Positions 23,040 through 33,352 are shown, counted from the stretch's first letter. The stretch: DNA of 64,000 nucleotides from DASUAS01 sp963819475 (GCA_963819475.1 CAWFWE010000009.1:35357-99356); one strand, 5' to 3'. Made by a program: numbers and translations. The notes: generated by a model not told the origin, from the letters alone.

Positions 23040-24254
23040 ATGAGCGATCAGCCGTACGTCAACCTGCTCGACCCGGAGTTCTACGTCGACCCCTGGGACG
23101 CGTACCGCTGGTTGCGCGACAACGACCCGGTGTTCTGGGACCCCGTGCAGAAGCTGTGGGGCATCTCTCGCTTCGAGGACGTGCTGCACGTCGAGAAGCA
23201 CGCGCAGCTCTACACCTCGTACCGCGGGTCGCGTCCGCACATCGACCAGACCGAGAACACGTCCATGATCGACCAGGACGATCCGGCGCACCAGTGTCAG
23301 CGGTCGCTCATCGTGCGACGATTCACGCCCCGCGCGGTCTCCACGCAGGAGGACGAGGTTCGTGCGGTGGCGGCCTCGATCGTCGATGCGGTCGCGCCGG
23401 GCGGTTCGTGCGACGCGGTGGAGGCGATTGCGTCGCGGCTCCCCGCGATCATGATCGGCCGCCGGCTCGGGTACGCGCCCGAGCAGTGGGAGCAGGTGCG
23501 CTACTGGTCGGAAGTCACCATGCACCAGGGCGGCCAGACTCCGGCCGACGGCGGGCAGTTTCCCACCCGGGAGATGTTGGGCGACGCGATCAACGATTTC
23601 GCGGCGACCACCCTGGCGCTCATCCACGAACGCCGCGCCGACCCCCGTGACGACCTCATCTCGATCTGGACGCAGGCCGAACGCGAAGGGCACGGCCGCC
23701 CGTGGACCGATCAGGAGATCCTCGAAGAGTGCCTGCTCGTGCTGGACGGAGGTGCGGAGACCACTCGCACCGTCATCGGCGCGATCATCCGTGAGCTCGC
23801 GTTGCGGCCCGACCAGCGCCGCATCCTCCTCGACCGCCCCGAGGTGCTCGCGCGCACCGGCGTTGAGGAGTTCATCCGCTGGGTGTCCCCGATTCTCAAC
23901 ATGCGCCGTACCGTCACCGAGGACCACGAGCTCCACGGCAAGCAGCTCCACGCGGGCGACGAGGTGCTGCTGATGTACCCGTCGGCGAACCGCGACGAGC
24001 GCGAGTTCCCCGAACCCGACGTGTTCGACGTCACCCGCGAGATGCCACAGCACCTCTCGTTCGGAATCGGCACACACTTCTGCCTCGGCGCGGCGTTCGC
24101 CCGGCTGGAGGTACGTGTCATGTTCGAGGAGCTGCTGCGGCGCATCCCCGACTGGCGCCTCGCCGACGACGCGGAGCCGTGCATCGTGCCGGCCACGTTC
24201 GCCCGCGCCTACGACAAGGTGCTCATCGAATTCACGCCGGTGGCGAGCACGTAA
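23040..24254 (+). CDS. cytochrome P450
   Basis: A soluble bacterial P450 of 404 residues. The I-helix oxygen-binding region is LDGGAETTR, the K-helix ExxR is EEFIR, and the heme loop is FGIGTHFCLGAAFAR with the thiolate ligand at Cys348. It would need a ferredoxin and reductase from elsewhere; none is nearby. Start ATG 23040 is supported by a ribosome binding site. The substrate is unknown. The general resemblance is to CYP families that act on sterols, terpenes or acyl-CoA esters, but that is not resolved here. Confidence 0.9.
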   Translation: MSDQPYVNLLDPEFYVDPWDAYRWLRDNDPVFWDPVQKLWGISRFEDVLHVEKHAQLYTSYRGSRPHIDQTENTSMIDQDDPAHQCQRSLIVRRFTPRAVSTQEDEVRAVAASIVDAVAPGGSCDAVEAIASRLPAIMIGRRLGYAPEQWEQVRYWSEVTMHQGGQTPADGGQFPTREMLGDAINDFAATTLALIHERRADPRDDLISIWTQAEREGHGRPWTDQEILEECLLVLDGGAETTRTVIGAIIRELALRPDQRRILLDRPEVLARTGVEEFIRWVSPILNMRRTVTEDHELHGKQLHAGDEVLLMYPSANRDEREFPEPDVFDVTREMPQHLSFGIGTHFCLGAAFARLEVRVMFEELLRRIPDWRLADDAEPCIVPATFARAYDKVLIEFTPVAST

Positions 24255-24282
24255 AACCGCGTCCTCGGCGGCGGGGGCGCGG
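24253..24282 (-). terminator. possible intrinsic terminator of ABC exporter gene
   Basis: Read on the minus strand, CCGCG and CGCGG arms with a 16 nt GC-rich loop are followed by TTTT. It lies just after the exporter stop codon, between convergent genes. The stem is short, so this is tentative. Confidence 0.4.
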
Positions 24283-24284
24283 GT

Positions 24285-26012
24285 TCAGGCCTTCGCCGTC
24301 CGCGTACCGCGCACGAGCACGCCCCACGTCGCGAGCAGGAACACGACGGCGAAGGCGGCCAGGACCAGCCAGTACGTGCCGGTGGGCTCCGTGCCCGCGT
24401 CGCCGTACGACGCCAGGAGTGGAGGGCCGAGTCGCGAGCCACCGTCGGCGAGGATCCGCCGTGCCCCGAGGTCGTGGCCGATCACCTCGAAGGCCCAGCG
24501 CGACGGGATCAGCCGGCTGAGCCCGGCACCGGCACCGGCCATGAGGTGCACGGGCAGGATCGCGCCGGAGAACAACACCGCCGGGAAGCACAACATCGGG
24601 AGCGCGAGCGTCGCCTGCGCGACGTTGCCGACCGTGGCGGACGTGAGCAGGCCGAGGCCGAGCGCCGCCACCGCGCACAGCAACAGCCCCACGCCGATCG
24701 AGGCGTAGGTGGACAGGGACCGCTCGGGGAGGCGATCGAGCAGGCGCAACACTCCCAGCATCGCCACGACGACGAGCACGAGGAACGGTACGAGGACCGT
24801 CACCTTCGATGCGACGTACGCGTCCAACCTCAAGCCGACGGCGCGCTCGCGCTCGAGGATCGGCCGCTCGGTGCAGATCTGGAGCAAGCCGTACGTGAGC
24901 CCGAAGAAGAAGGCGGCGAAGACGATCCAGAAGCCGATCATCACCATCGAGCTCGGGGTCGGGTGCCCGAAGTCGAACGCGCCGGGACGGAAGAGCACGG
25001 CGAACATCGCGACGACCAGCGCCGGCGATCCCAGCAGGATCGCCATCGTCAGGCGGTTGCGCACCAATGTCTCCAGGGTCCGGTGGGTGAGCACGGCCCA
25101 TTGCGTCAACCCGGTGGCGGCGCCTCGCGTGCCCTCGTTTCGAGGGCCGGGCGCGAGCGGTGGTGGGTCGAGGGCAGGCCGCGCGCCCTGCACGGCCGTA
25201 CCGTCCAGGGCGTCGAGGTCGCGGTAGAGATCCGCGATGGAGCCGACGCCGAAGTGATCCAGGGCGTCGGCCGGGGTCCCGACGAACGCGACTCGTCCAC
25301 CGCGAGCCATGCACACGACTCGATCGCACTGGTGGAGGTCCTCGACGGAGTGGGTGGTGAACACGACCGTCGCGGAGCGGTCGGCGAGGTGGCGGAGACG
25401 CGAGACGATCTCGGCGCCCGTGATCGGGTCGAGGCCGGACGTCGGCTCGTCGAGGAAGAAGACATGAGGGTCGGTGAGGAGCTCGGCGGCGATGCTGGCG
25501 CGCTTGCGCTGCCCGCCGCTGAGCGAGCCGACCTGGACGTCCGCCTGTGGGGCGAGGCCGACGGCGTCGATTGCATCACCGACCGCCTCCTCGAGCTCGG
25601 TCGCGCTCGTCGACGACGGGAGCCGCAACCGCGCGGCGTACCGGAGCATGCGCCGGAGGGGCAGCTCGGCGTGGACGATGTCGTCCTGCGGCACGTACCC
25701 GAGCACGCCGCGGAACGTCGCCGGATTCGCGTGCACGTCGATGCCGTCGTAGCGCACCGACCCCGAGGTGGTGGGTCCGATCCCGGCAACCGCATGGAGC
25801 AGTGTCGTCTTGCCCGCTCCGCTCGGACCGATGATCGCCACCAGCTCGCCGGCCGCCACCGTGAAGGAAGCGGCGTCGAGCAGCGTCACGTCGCCGCGGT
25901 TGCGGACGCGCACGGTCCGGGACAGCTCGTCGACGTCGATGCGGACTCCGTGCACCGGGACGTCCACGCCCAGGACGTCGGACCGGGCCAGGCTCCCGTG
26001 GTCAACGATCAT
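24285..26012 (-). CDS. ABCG-type ABC exporter (ATPase-permease fusion)
   Basis: A 575-residue half transporter with the ATPase domain first: Walker A GPSGAGKTT, signature LSGGQRKRASIAAELL, Walker B VFFLDEPTSGLDP, H-loop in TTHSVEDLHQCD. The C-terminal ABC2-type permease domain has about six membrane segments. This is the ABCG/White layout, used for lipids and drugs. Start ATG 26012 follows a strong GGAGGAGGG site. It diverges from the TetR gene, and the shared 88 nt contain a double palindrome, so it is very likely repressed by that TetR. Confidence 0.9.
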   Translation of the reverse strand: MIVDHGSLARSDVLGVDVPVHGVRIDVDELSRTVRVRNRGDVTLLDAASFTVAAGELVAIIGPSGAGKTTLLHAVAGIGPTTSGSVRYDGIDVHANPATFRGVLGYVPQDDIVHAELPLRRMLRYAARLRLPSSTSATELEEAVGDAIDAVGLAPQADVQVGSLSGGQRKRASIAAELLTDPHVFFLDEPTSGLDPITGAEIVSRLRHLADRSATVVFTTHSVEDLHQCDRVVCMARGGRVAFVGTPADALDHFGVGSIADLYRDLDALDGTAVQGARPALDPPPLAPGPRNEGTRGAATGLTQWAVLTHRTLETLVRNRLTMAILLGSPALVVAMFAVLFRPGAFDFGHPTPSSMVMIGFWIVFAAFFFGLTYGLLQICTERPILERERAVGLRLDAYVASKVTVLVPFLVLVVVAMLGVLRLLDRLPERSLSTYASIGVGLLLCAVAALGLGLLTSATVGNVAQATLALPMLCFPAVLFSGAILPVHLMAGAGAGLSRLIPSRWAFEVIGHDLGARRILADGGSRLGPPLLASYGDAGTEPTGTYWLVLAAFAVVFLLATWGVLVRGTRTAKA

Positions 26013-26044
26013 GGTCCCTCCTCCGGGGTGGAGTGGAAGAAAAA

Positions 26045-26088
26045 GCACGATCGGTCGTGCTCATGCAGCAGAGTACGACCGATCGTGC
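26045..26088. promoter_or_regulatory. double palindromic operator between ABC exporter and TetR genes
   Basis: Two 18 bp arms, GCACGATCGGTCGTGCTC (26045-26062) and GAGTACGACCGATCGTGC (26071-26088), form an inverted repeat with 17 of 18 matches around an 8 nt spacer. Each arm is itself nearly palindromic (ACGATCGGTCGT). The right arm ends next to the -10 box TATGTT (26089-26094) of the TetR gene. This is the expected layout for a TetR dimer, or pair of dimers, that represses both divergent promoters. Confidence 0.8.
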
Positions 26089-26100
26089 TATGTTGTCAAC

Positions 26101-26754
26101 ATGCCCGGACCCCGGAAGCCGCGTGCGGACGGCGAACGCACCCGTGAGGCGATCGTGCGGGAGGCGGTGTCGCTCGCCACGATCGACGGCCTCGAAGGCC
26201 TGTCGATCGGCAACCTCGCCGCCCGGCTCGGCATGAGCAAGAGCGGCGTCTACGCCCACTTCGGCTCGAAGCAGGAGCTCCAGCTCGCCGCCGTGGACGA
26301 AGCCGGGCGGATCTTCCATGCCGAGGTCGTCGCACCGGCCCTGGTCGCCGAGCCGGGACTGGCGCAGCTCGTCGCGGTCTGCGACGCCTTCTTCGACCAC
26401 CTCATGCGGCACACGTTCCCGGGCGGCTGTTTCTTCGCGGGCGCGGCCCTCGAGATGGGCACGCGGCCCGGTCCGGTCAAGGAGGAGATCGCCGCCTTCC
26501 AGACCGGCCTCACCGCGCTGATCCGCCAGTTCGCAGTCGTTGCGCTCGAGCAGCACGAGCTTCCCGCGCACGAGGACCCCGACGCACTCACCTTCGAGCT
26601 GAACGGCATCATCCTCGCCGCCAACGCCAACTTCGTCCTCCGATCCGATCCGGGCGCGCTCGAATTGGCGCGGCGAGTCGTCCGTCGCCGACTCGGCGTC
26701 GAACCGTCCTCCCCGCGGCGTTCGTCCTCCCCAGCCCACGTGGCGGCCGGATGA
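26101..26754 (+). CDS. TetR/AcrR family transcriptional regulator
   Basis: A 217-residue repressor. The N-terminal HTH (residues about 12-60) contains TREAIVREAVSLATIDGLEG and LAARLGMSKSGVYAHFGSK; the C-terminal half is the helical ligand-binding domain, TetR_C type, with FFAGAALEMGTRPGP. ATG 26101 begins exactly 12 nt after the -10 box TATGTT, so a leaderless mRNA is likely. Its stop overlaps the P450 start by 4 nt (ATGA), so repressor and P450 are co-expressed. Confidence 0.92.
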   Translation: MPGPRKPRADGERTREAIVREAVSLATIDGLEGLSIGNLAARLGMSKSGVYAHFGSKQELQLAAVDEAGRIFHAEVVAPALVAEPGLAQLVAVCDAFFDHLMRHTFPGGCFFAGAALEMGTRPGPVKEEIAAFQTGLTALIRQFAVVALEQHELPAHEDPDALTFELNGIILAANANFVLRSDPGALELARRVVRRRLGVEPSSPRRSSSPAHVAAG

Positions 26755-28001
26755 CCACGGTCGACGAGGCACTCGCGGCGTGGGGCGCGTACGACCGCGA
26801 CGAACCGTTTCCGCTGTTCGCCGAGGTCCGTGAACGGGGCGCGGTGCACGAGGTGACGCTGGCGGACGGCCATGGCGCGTGGCTCGTGCTCGGCCATGCC
26901 GAGTGTCGGGCCGCGTTGAACGACCCGAGGCTCTCGAAAGACCTCCAGGCTGCGCTGGCGACGGGGGACGAGGTAGTGGCGGAGGGTCTGCCAGGACCGG
27001 CCTTCGCCCGACACATGCTCGTGGTCGACCCACCCGATCACACTCGACTGCGGCGCTTGGTGGCACGAGCATTCTCGCTTCGACGCATCGAAGCCCTCGG
27101 GCCGCGCATCCAGGACATCATCGACGACCTCCTCGACGGCGTCGCGGCCCATGGGCCGGACCGCCAGGTCGACCTCGTCACCGCCTTTGCGTTCCCGCTC
27201 CCGTTCACCGTGATCTCCGAGCTGCTCGGCGTCCCCGGCGACGAGCGCGCGTCCTTGGGCCGTGGGCTCACCGCGCTCCTGGCACCGACCTCGACACCCG
27301 AGGAGTACGCCGCGGCCAAGCGGGCGTCGGATTCGGTCGTCGCGCAGCTGACCATGCTCGTGCAGCTGAAGTCCGAGGATCCGGGCGACGATCTCATCAG
27401 CGCGTTGATCGAGGCCCGCGACGGTGACGAGCGCCTGAACCAGCGGGAGTTGCTCTCCACGATCTTTCAACTGATCGTTGCGGGGCACGACACCACCGCC
27501 AGCCTCATCGAGAACAGCGTCGTCGCGCTGCTCGAGCATCCCGGCCAACTCGCCGAGCTGCGCTCCGACCCCACCACGATCTCCGCCGCCGTCGAAGAGT
27601 TCCTCCGCTATGACGCCCCGGTTCCGCACGCGACGTTCCGGTACGCCCGAGAGCCGATCGACCTCGGCGGCGCGACCATCCCCGCGGGCGCGGAGGTCAT
27701 CATCAACCTCGCGGCCGCCAACCGCGACCCGGAGCGGTATCCAGAGCCCGACACCCTCGACATCCACCGGTCTGATGCCCGGCACCTCGCCTTCGGGCAC
27801 GGCATCCACTTCTGTCTCGGTGCCCCGCTCGCCCGCATGGAGGGTCAGCTGGCGCTCAACTCGCTGCTGCGGCGGTTCCCGGAGCTGCGTCTCGCGACCG
27901 TGCCCGAGCGGTTGCACTGGGGACACGGCGACGGCCTCGTGCTTCGTGGCCTCAGCGAGCTTCCCGTCATCCCCGGGCCGGCCAAGCCGCGGAGCTCGTA
28001 G
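26751..28001 (+). CDS. cytochrome P450
   Basis: A 416-residue bacterial P450. I-helix AGHDTTASL, K-helix EEFLR, heme loop FGHGIHFCLGAPLAR with Cys355. It resembles the CYP107-like group common in Actinobacteria, whose members oxidise macrolides, steroids or fatty acids; the substrate here is unknown. Translation is coupled to the TetR gene, so it probably belongs to the same ligand-responsive unit as the divergent exporter. Confidence 0.92.
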   Translation: MTTVDEALAAWGAYDRDEPFPLFAEVRERGAVHEVTLADGHGAWLVLGHAECRAALNDPRLSKDLQAALATGDEVVAEGLPGPAFARHMLVVDPPDHTRLRRLVARAFSLRRIEALGPRIQDIIDDLLDGVAAHGPDRQVDLVTAFAFPLPFTVISELLGVPGDERASLGRGLTALLAPTSTPEEYAAAKRASDSVVAQLTMLVQLKSEDPGDDLISALIEARDGDERLNQRELLSTIFQLIVAGHDTTASLIENSVVALLEHPGQLAELRSDPTTISAAVEEFLRYDAPVPHATFRYAREPIDLGGATIPAGAEVIINLAAANRDPERYPEPDTLDIHRSDARHLAFGHGIHFCLGAPLARMEGQLALNSLLRRFPELRLATVPERLHWGHGDGLVLRGLSELPVIPGPAKPRSS

Positions 28002-28085
28002 GAGGCGGACAGCCCGGGGCTCGGTCGCGATCCAGCCGCGATCGAGCGGCGATCGGCCCGCGAACCGCTCCCGCCAAGGTCGAGG

Positions 28086-28104
28086 GAGCCCCAAACCGGG
28101 GCTC
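28086..28104. other. 7 bp hairpin in the leader of the small anchored protein gene
   Basis: GAGCCCC and GGGGCTC pair around the loop AAACC, 20 nt before ATG 28125. No T-run follows. It may be an end signal for the P450 transcript or a leader structure. Confidence 0.4.
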
Positions 28105-28124
28105 GAAGACCGAGAGGAGCTCCC

Positions 28125-28610
28125 ATGACCACCGAGGTCGTTGCCAGTCCACCCACGTCGACAAGGTCGTCCCACAGTCCCCGCCGCGTGCTCGTGTCCG
28201 TAGTGGCGCTCATCGTCGCCGCGCTCATCGGCGCAGGGGTCGTTGCGCTGAGTGGGAGCGGCACGTCGGGAGAACGCGCCGCAACGGTGCAGCGAGCGGC
28301 GGTCCTCCCAGCGGGGAACACCGCCTGCGCCGGGGACGGCGGGGCCCTGCTGGCGACCATGGTCTCGATGCCGATCGACGTCTCGAGCGACATCATGAGC
28401 CGGCTGTCGGCCCCGACTCGTGCACTGCTGGCCAGCGCGGTCGAGCAGAGCGCGATCACCCGGACGACGCCGGATACACCCGATGCCACGGCGCTCTCCG
28501 CCGCCCTCTCGCGCGTCGCACCCGGCGACGCCACGTTGTTGATGCGTGGGCTCTCGCCGCAGACCCGGGATGCGATCGCCGCGCAGGCCGGCGGATCGGC
28601 GTGCCGGTAG
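28125..28610 (+). CDS. small anchored hypothetical protein
   Basis: A 161-residue protein with a short cytoplasmic N-terminus, one membrane segment (VLVSVVALIVAALIGAGVVAL) and an outer domain with two cysteines, near residue 68 and at the penultimate position, that could form a disulfide. I recognise no family. The start is well supported by GAGAGGAGC. It is followed after 110 nt by the SARP regulator gene. Confidence 0.6.
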   Translation: MTTEVVASPPTSTRSSHSPRRVLVSVVALIVAALIGAGVVALSGSGTSGERAATVQRAAVLPAGNTACAGDGGALLATMVSMPIDVSSDIMSRLSAPTRALLASAVEQSAITRTTPDTPDATALSAALSRVAPGDATLLMRGLSPQTRDAIAAQAGGSACR

Positions 28611-28708
28611 CGGAGTTCCGCTCCACGGTCCGAGGGGTGCCTGCCGGCGTCGGCCTGGTGGGCACCCCTCCAGCCGAAGCGGCCGCGGCGCCCGCAGGCC
28701 GAAGGTGG

Positions 28709-28714
28709 GACAAT
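28709..28714 (+). promoter_or_regulatory. putative -10 box, leaderless start of SARP gene
   Basis: GACAAT at -12 to -7 from ATG 28721, the same hexamer and spacing as at 6892-6897. Confidence 0.4.
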
Positions 28715-28720
28715 CCGGTA

Positions 28721-31700
28721 ATGTCGAGCCGCGAAGCGGAGATCGCGTTCGGGGTCTTGGGCCCACTGCAAGTCTCCAGAGACGGCGGCGAGCTCGAATT
28801 CGGGAGCCCGCAGATCCGTCTGCTGCTGGCCGCGTTGTTGGTCGACGCGAACGTGGTGGTGTCGGCCGATCGACTGATCGAAGTGCTGTGGGGCGACGAG
28901 CCGCCGCCGAGCGCGGCGAGCTCGGTCCAGAAGCTCGTGTACCGGTTGCGCTCCCTGCTCGGTCCCGGCTCCGACGAGGTCGTCGTGACCCGCGCCCCGG
29001 GATACGTGCTGCACGTGGGTCCCGGGTGCCTCGATGCCACGCGCTTCGAGAGTTTGGTGGTCGACGCGCACGCGATGAAGCGCCGGGGCGACGCCGCGGA
29101 GACCCTTCGGTTGCTCGACGGCGCGTTGCGGTTGTGGCGAGGTTCCGCGTTCGCGGAGTTCGCGTTCGCCGAGTTCGCGCGCGCGGAGGCGGCTCGCCTC
29201 GACGAGTTGCGGTGGACGGCCGTCGAAGATCGCGTCGAGGCGCGGCTGGCGTTGGGCGGTCACGAGGAGCTCGTCGGCGAGCTCGAGGTGCTCGTACGCG
29301 AGTCCCCGTTCCGCGAGCGCTTGTGGGGAGAGCTGATGCTGGCGCTCTATCGCTCGGGCCGACAGGCCGAAGCACTGCGGGCGTATGCGCGAGTCCGGAC
29401 CTTGTTGGGTGAGGAGCTGGGGATCGAGCCGGGCGCGCCGCTGCGTGGCCTCGAAGAGGCGATGTTGTTGCAGAAGCCGGAACTCGACTGGGTTCCACCT
29501 GCTTCGACCATCCCGGCCCCCGTCGCGGCGGCCGTGGAGGTCGGCCGACCCGCTCCGCCATCGGGAACCGTGACCTTCGTGTTCACCGACGTGGAAGGCT
29601 CGACGCGCCTGTGGGAGGAGCACGCCGACGCCATGACGTTCGCGCTTGCCCGCCACGACGACATCGTGCGCACCGCGGTCGAGGGGCACGCCGGATACTT
29701 GGTGAAGACGACGGGTGACGGCGTGCACGCGGCGTTCGCGACTGCTTCCGATGCACTCGAAGCCGCACTCGAGGCCCAGCGCCTGCTCGTGGCCGAGCCA
29801 TGGGACGGTGACGACCCGCTGCGCGTTCGCATGGGAGTGCACACGGGTTCGGCCGAATACCGCGACGGCGACTACTACGGCACCGCCGTGAATCGGGCCG
29901 CCCGGGTGATGGCCGCGGCCCACGGCGGGCAGGTGGTGGTGTCCCTCGCGACCGAGGAGCTCGTCCGCGACTCGTTGCCCGAACACGTCACACTGGTGGA
30001 CCTGGGCGAGCATCGCCTCCGCGATCTGGCCCGGCCCGAGCGCATCTTCCAACTTGCGCACCCGGAGCTGCTCGACGACTTCCCGCGACTGCAGTCGCTC
30101 GACGCGTTCCCGAGCAATCTGCCGGCACAGGTCAGCTCGTTCGTCGGACGCGATCAGGACGTCGCCGACGTTGCGCACGCGCTTGCTGAATGGCGACTGC
30201 TCACGCTCACCGGAGTCGGCGGCGTCGGCAAGACTCGCCTGGCGATCCAGGTCGCGGCGGAGATCCTGCCGCACTTCCGGGATGGGGCATGGCTCTGCGA
30301 GCTCGCGGCCGCGAGCGAACCGGAAGCCATGCTCCAGGTCATTGCCACCGCCCTGCGCGTCCAACCACGCCCGGGCGTCTCGATCATGGATCTCATCACC
30401 GAGTTCCTGTGCAGCAAGCGGCTGCTCCTCGTGTTGGACAACTGTGAACACCTGCTCGATGCCGCGGCGCAGTTCGTCGATGCGGTGCTGCGGGATGCGC
30501 CAGAGGTCCGCATCCTGGCGACGAGCCGCGAGGGCCTCGCGGTCGACGGCGAGCACATGCGAGCGTTGCGTTCGCTCTCCGTGCCCGACCCGTCGGCAGA
30601 CGTCGAGTCTCTCGTCCGGAGTGATGCCGGGAGACTGTTCGTCGATCGCGCGGCAGGCGGTGGATTCGTCCTTCGTGCTCGACGCGCCGACCGGCGCGGC
30701 GGTCGGGGAGTTGTGCCGACGGCTCGACGGCGTCCCGCTCGCGATCGAGCTCGCCGCGGCGCGAATCGTCGCCATGAGCCCGGCCGAGATCGCGACCCGT
30801 CTCGACGAACGCTTCCGGCTCTTGACCGGTGGGCGACGTGCCGCCGTCGAGCGTCACCAGACCCTTCGCGCCACGGTCGACTGGTCCTTCTCGCTCTGTT
30901 CGCCAGCCGATCAGCGCGTCTTCGCTCGACTCGGCGTCTTCGCGGGAACCTTCGGTTCGGAGGCGGCCGAAGCCGTTGCGACCGGTGAGGGCGTCGAGCG
31001 CTGGGATGTCATCGAGGCGCTCGCGAGCCTGGTGGGCAAGTCCATGGTGGTCGGCGACCGCGCCGCAGACGGCGGCACGAGATACTCGATGTTGGAGACG
31101 CTCCGAGCGTACGCACGCGAGCGCCTCGACGAGACCGGCGATCCGGACCAATGGCGCCGGCGTCACGCCGAGCACTTCGCCGACTTCGCGGAGCAGGCGG
31201 GCTCGGGTTTGGAAGGCCCCGATGAGCACGTGTGGCGCGCCCGGGTGCGAGCTGACCTCGACAACGTCCGAGCGGCGATTCGATGGGCGCTCGACTCCGC
31301 ACTCACCGCCGATGCGCAGCTCGGACTCCGCATCGTCGCCGCGCTCGCCTACGCCGCAGTCATCGACATGACCTCAGGCGTCGGCGCCTGGACCGAGCGC
31401 GCCGTGGCGCGGGTCGCGGAGACCACACCCGGGCGGCGCACCGCGATCCTGGGCGCCGCGGCGATCCAGGCGATCTACGTCGGTGCCCTCGAACGGGCGC
31501 GGACGCTTGCGCTCGACGCGTTGCGCGACGGTCTCCCACCCGACTGCCCGGTCCCGGCTCCCGCCTACGCCGCGCTCGCGAGCTTCGAGTTGAACCAGGG
31601 CCGGCCCGACGAGTCGCTCCGCATCGTGCGGCGCGGGCTCCAGGACCTGGAGACCACTGCGGGGCACGACACGTGCAAGCTCAGCATCTTCCATGCCCTC

Positions 31701-32339
31701 GTCGCGGTGTTCTCGGAGCGGTGCGGCGACGTCACAACGGCGCGCGCCGAGGCCGAGACCGCACTCCGACTGGCGCGTCAGGTCGACAATCCGTCTGCGA
31801 TGGCGAACGCCCTGTGGTCGACCGGCAGGGCTCTGATCCGCGCGGACCCCCCGGCGGCGCTCGTCGCCTACGAGGGCTACGTCGTGTTGGCCCGCACCGG
31901 TGTGAAGAGCGCCAACCTCGGCTGGACCCTCGGTGATGTGAGCTGGCTCAAGGCACGCGCCGGCGACCGTCGTGGTGCGCTCCAGGCGGCGACGGACGGC
32001 ATTCGCCACGACCTCCGATCAGGCAACCGCACGATGCTCGCCGGCGCGCTGAACCGCACCAAGCTGGCGCTCGTCGAGCTCGGTCACCCGGAACCGGCCG
32101 GGGTGCTCGCCGGAGCCGAGCTCGACGGACCGCTCGTCGCGTGGCACATGGGTGACAAGGCCGCCCTCCTCGAGGAAGTAGAAGATTGGGATCGCGCGCT
32201 CGGCGCGCTCCGCACCTCGCTCGGCGCCGACGCCTACGAGCGCGCCCTCGGCGTCGGCTCGGCCATGACCTTCCACGAGGTCGTCGAGTACACCCTCGAC
32301 GAACTGGCGCGGTTGTCGGCCGAGACGCGCGACGAGTGA
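28721..32339 (+). pseudogene. SARP/BTAD-cyclase-NB-ARC-TPR regulator, frameshifted
   Basis: A very large regulator, about 1206 residues if one frameshift is repaired. Domains: winged-helix Trans_reg_C (residues about 5-95), BTAD helical repeats (100-245), class III cyclase-like domain (290-410; FTDVEGSTRLWEE, TTGDGVHAAF, VNRAARVMAAAHGG), NB-ARC ATPase (P-loop GVGGVGKTR, LLLVLDNCEHL, LCRRLDGVPLAIELAAARI) and a TPR-like C-terminus ending in LDELARLSAETRDE. The reading frame breaks at about 30647-30653: before it DRA, after it RQAVDSSFVLDAP. Loss of one CG from a CGCGCGCG run explains it. It is either a recent pseudogene or a sequence error, since everything after the break is intact for 560 residues. 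It is a close paralogue of the gene at 19603-21744. Confidence 0.82.
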
Positions 32340-32410
32340 CGAGTGCTCAGCTGAGTGCGCCGCGAGTGCGGTACCGTCTCGCACCGGGCACGAGGGAGCG
32401 GGGGCACACG

Positions 32411-33352
32411 ATGGACAACAGCGCGCGCGTCGAGACCCGGATCGGGACCGGGCCACCGGAGGATGCCGGGATCCCGTGGATCGACCCGAGCATCCAGCAG
32501 CGGATCGAATGGCGTGACGGTGACGTCGTGATCTCCGTGCCGCCCAAGAGCGGCACGACCTGGACGATGAACATCGTGCACCAGCTCCGATCGGGTGGTG
32601 ATCCCGATTTCTCGGACGTGTACGCCGAGGTCCCCTGGTTGGAGTTCGTTCCTCGTCCCGATTGCGACGTCGACGATCTGGTCGCCGCGTTCGACGCCAT
32701 GGGCGACGATCGTCGCCGCGCCTTCAAGACCCACTCGGGCCCCGGCGATCTTCCGTTCCTGGCCCCGGGTGAGGGTGCGGACGTGAAGTACGTCGTCGTG
32801 GTGCGCAACCCCGACGAGGCGGTCGCGTCGATGCGACCGTTCATCCAGGCGCACTCCGATGCGTGGTTCGACCTCTGGCAGGTACCGAAGGACGCCATCG
32901 TGGGACCGGACTTCGAGACGTTCGTCTCGGAGACGGCCGCCCCGATGGTGGGCATGGTCTTCGGGTTCGTGGCGGCGTGGTGGCCGCTGCGCAACCACCG
33001 GAACGTGCTGCTCGTGCACTTCTCCGACCTGAAGCGCGACCTCGAGGGGGCGGTGCGGCGCATCGGCGACTTCCTGGGCTTCGCGCCCACGGCTGCGCAG
33101 TGGCCGGTGATCCTGGAGTACACGTCGTTTCCCTGGATGAAGGCCCACGAGGACAAGTTCGAGCTTCGGAGCGTCTCCGCCGTCCCCATCCTCGAACCCG
33201 GCGCCATGATCCGCAACGGCCAGATCGGTGCGAGCGCCGACGACGGCGTCACCTCGGCGATCTCGGCCGCGATCGCCGCCACCGGCCGCGAGATCATCTC
33301 GGATGAGCGGGCGTTCGCATGGTGTTACGACGGGGGACCGCTCCCGAGCTGA
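32411..33352 (+). CDS. sulfotransferase (Sulfotransfer_1 family)
   Basis: A 313-residue cytosolic-type sulfotransferase that would move a sulfuryl group from PAPS to a hydroxyl or amine. The 5'-phosphosulfate loop is PPKSGTTWT, and the 3'-phosphate region is VVVRNPDEAVAS. Start ATG 32411 is chosen from the domain start and a likely -10 box TACCGT at 32372-32377. Its 3' end overlaps that of the convergent VOC gene by 28 nt. The acceptor is unknown. Confidence 0.85.
   Translation: MDNSARVETRIGTGPPEDAGIPWIDPSIQQRIEWRDGDVVISVPPKSGTTWTMNIVHQLRSGGDPDFSDVYAEVPWLEFVPRPDCDVDDLVAAFDAMGDDRRRAFKTHSGPGDLPFLAPGEGADVKYVVVVRNPDEAVASMRPFIQAHSDAWFDLWQVPKDAIVGPDFETFVSETAAPMVGMVFGFVAAWWPLRNHRNVLLVHFSDLKRDLEGAVRRIGDFLGFAPTAAQWPVILEYTSFPWMKAHEDKFELRSVSAVPILEPGAMIRNGQIGASADDGVTSAISAAIAATGREIISDERAFAWCYDGGPLPS

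Noticed and set aside
26250..30775. Two overlapping minus-strand open frames of about 1100 and 980 codons
   Set aside because: They run through the P450, small anchored protein and SARP genes, are Arg/Pro-rich and show no domains; shadows of the plus-strand genes.
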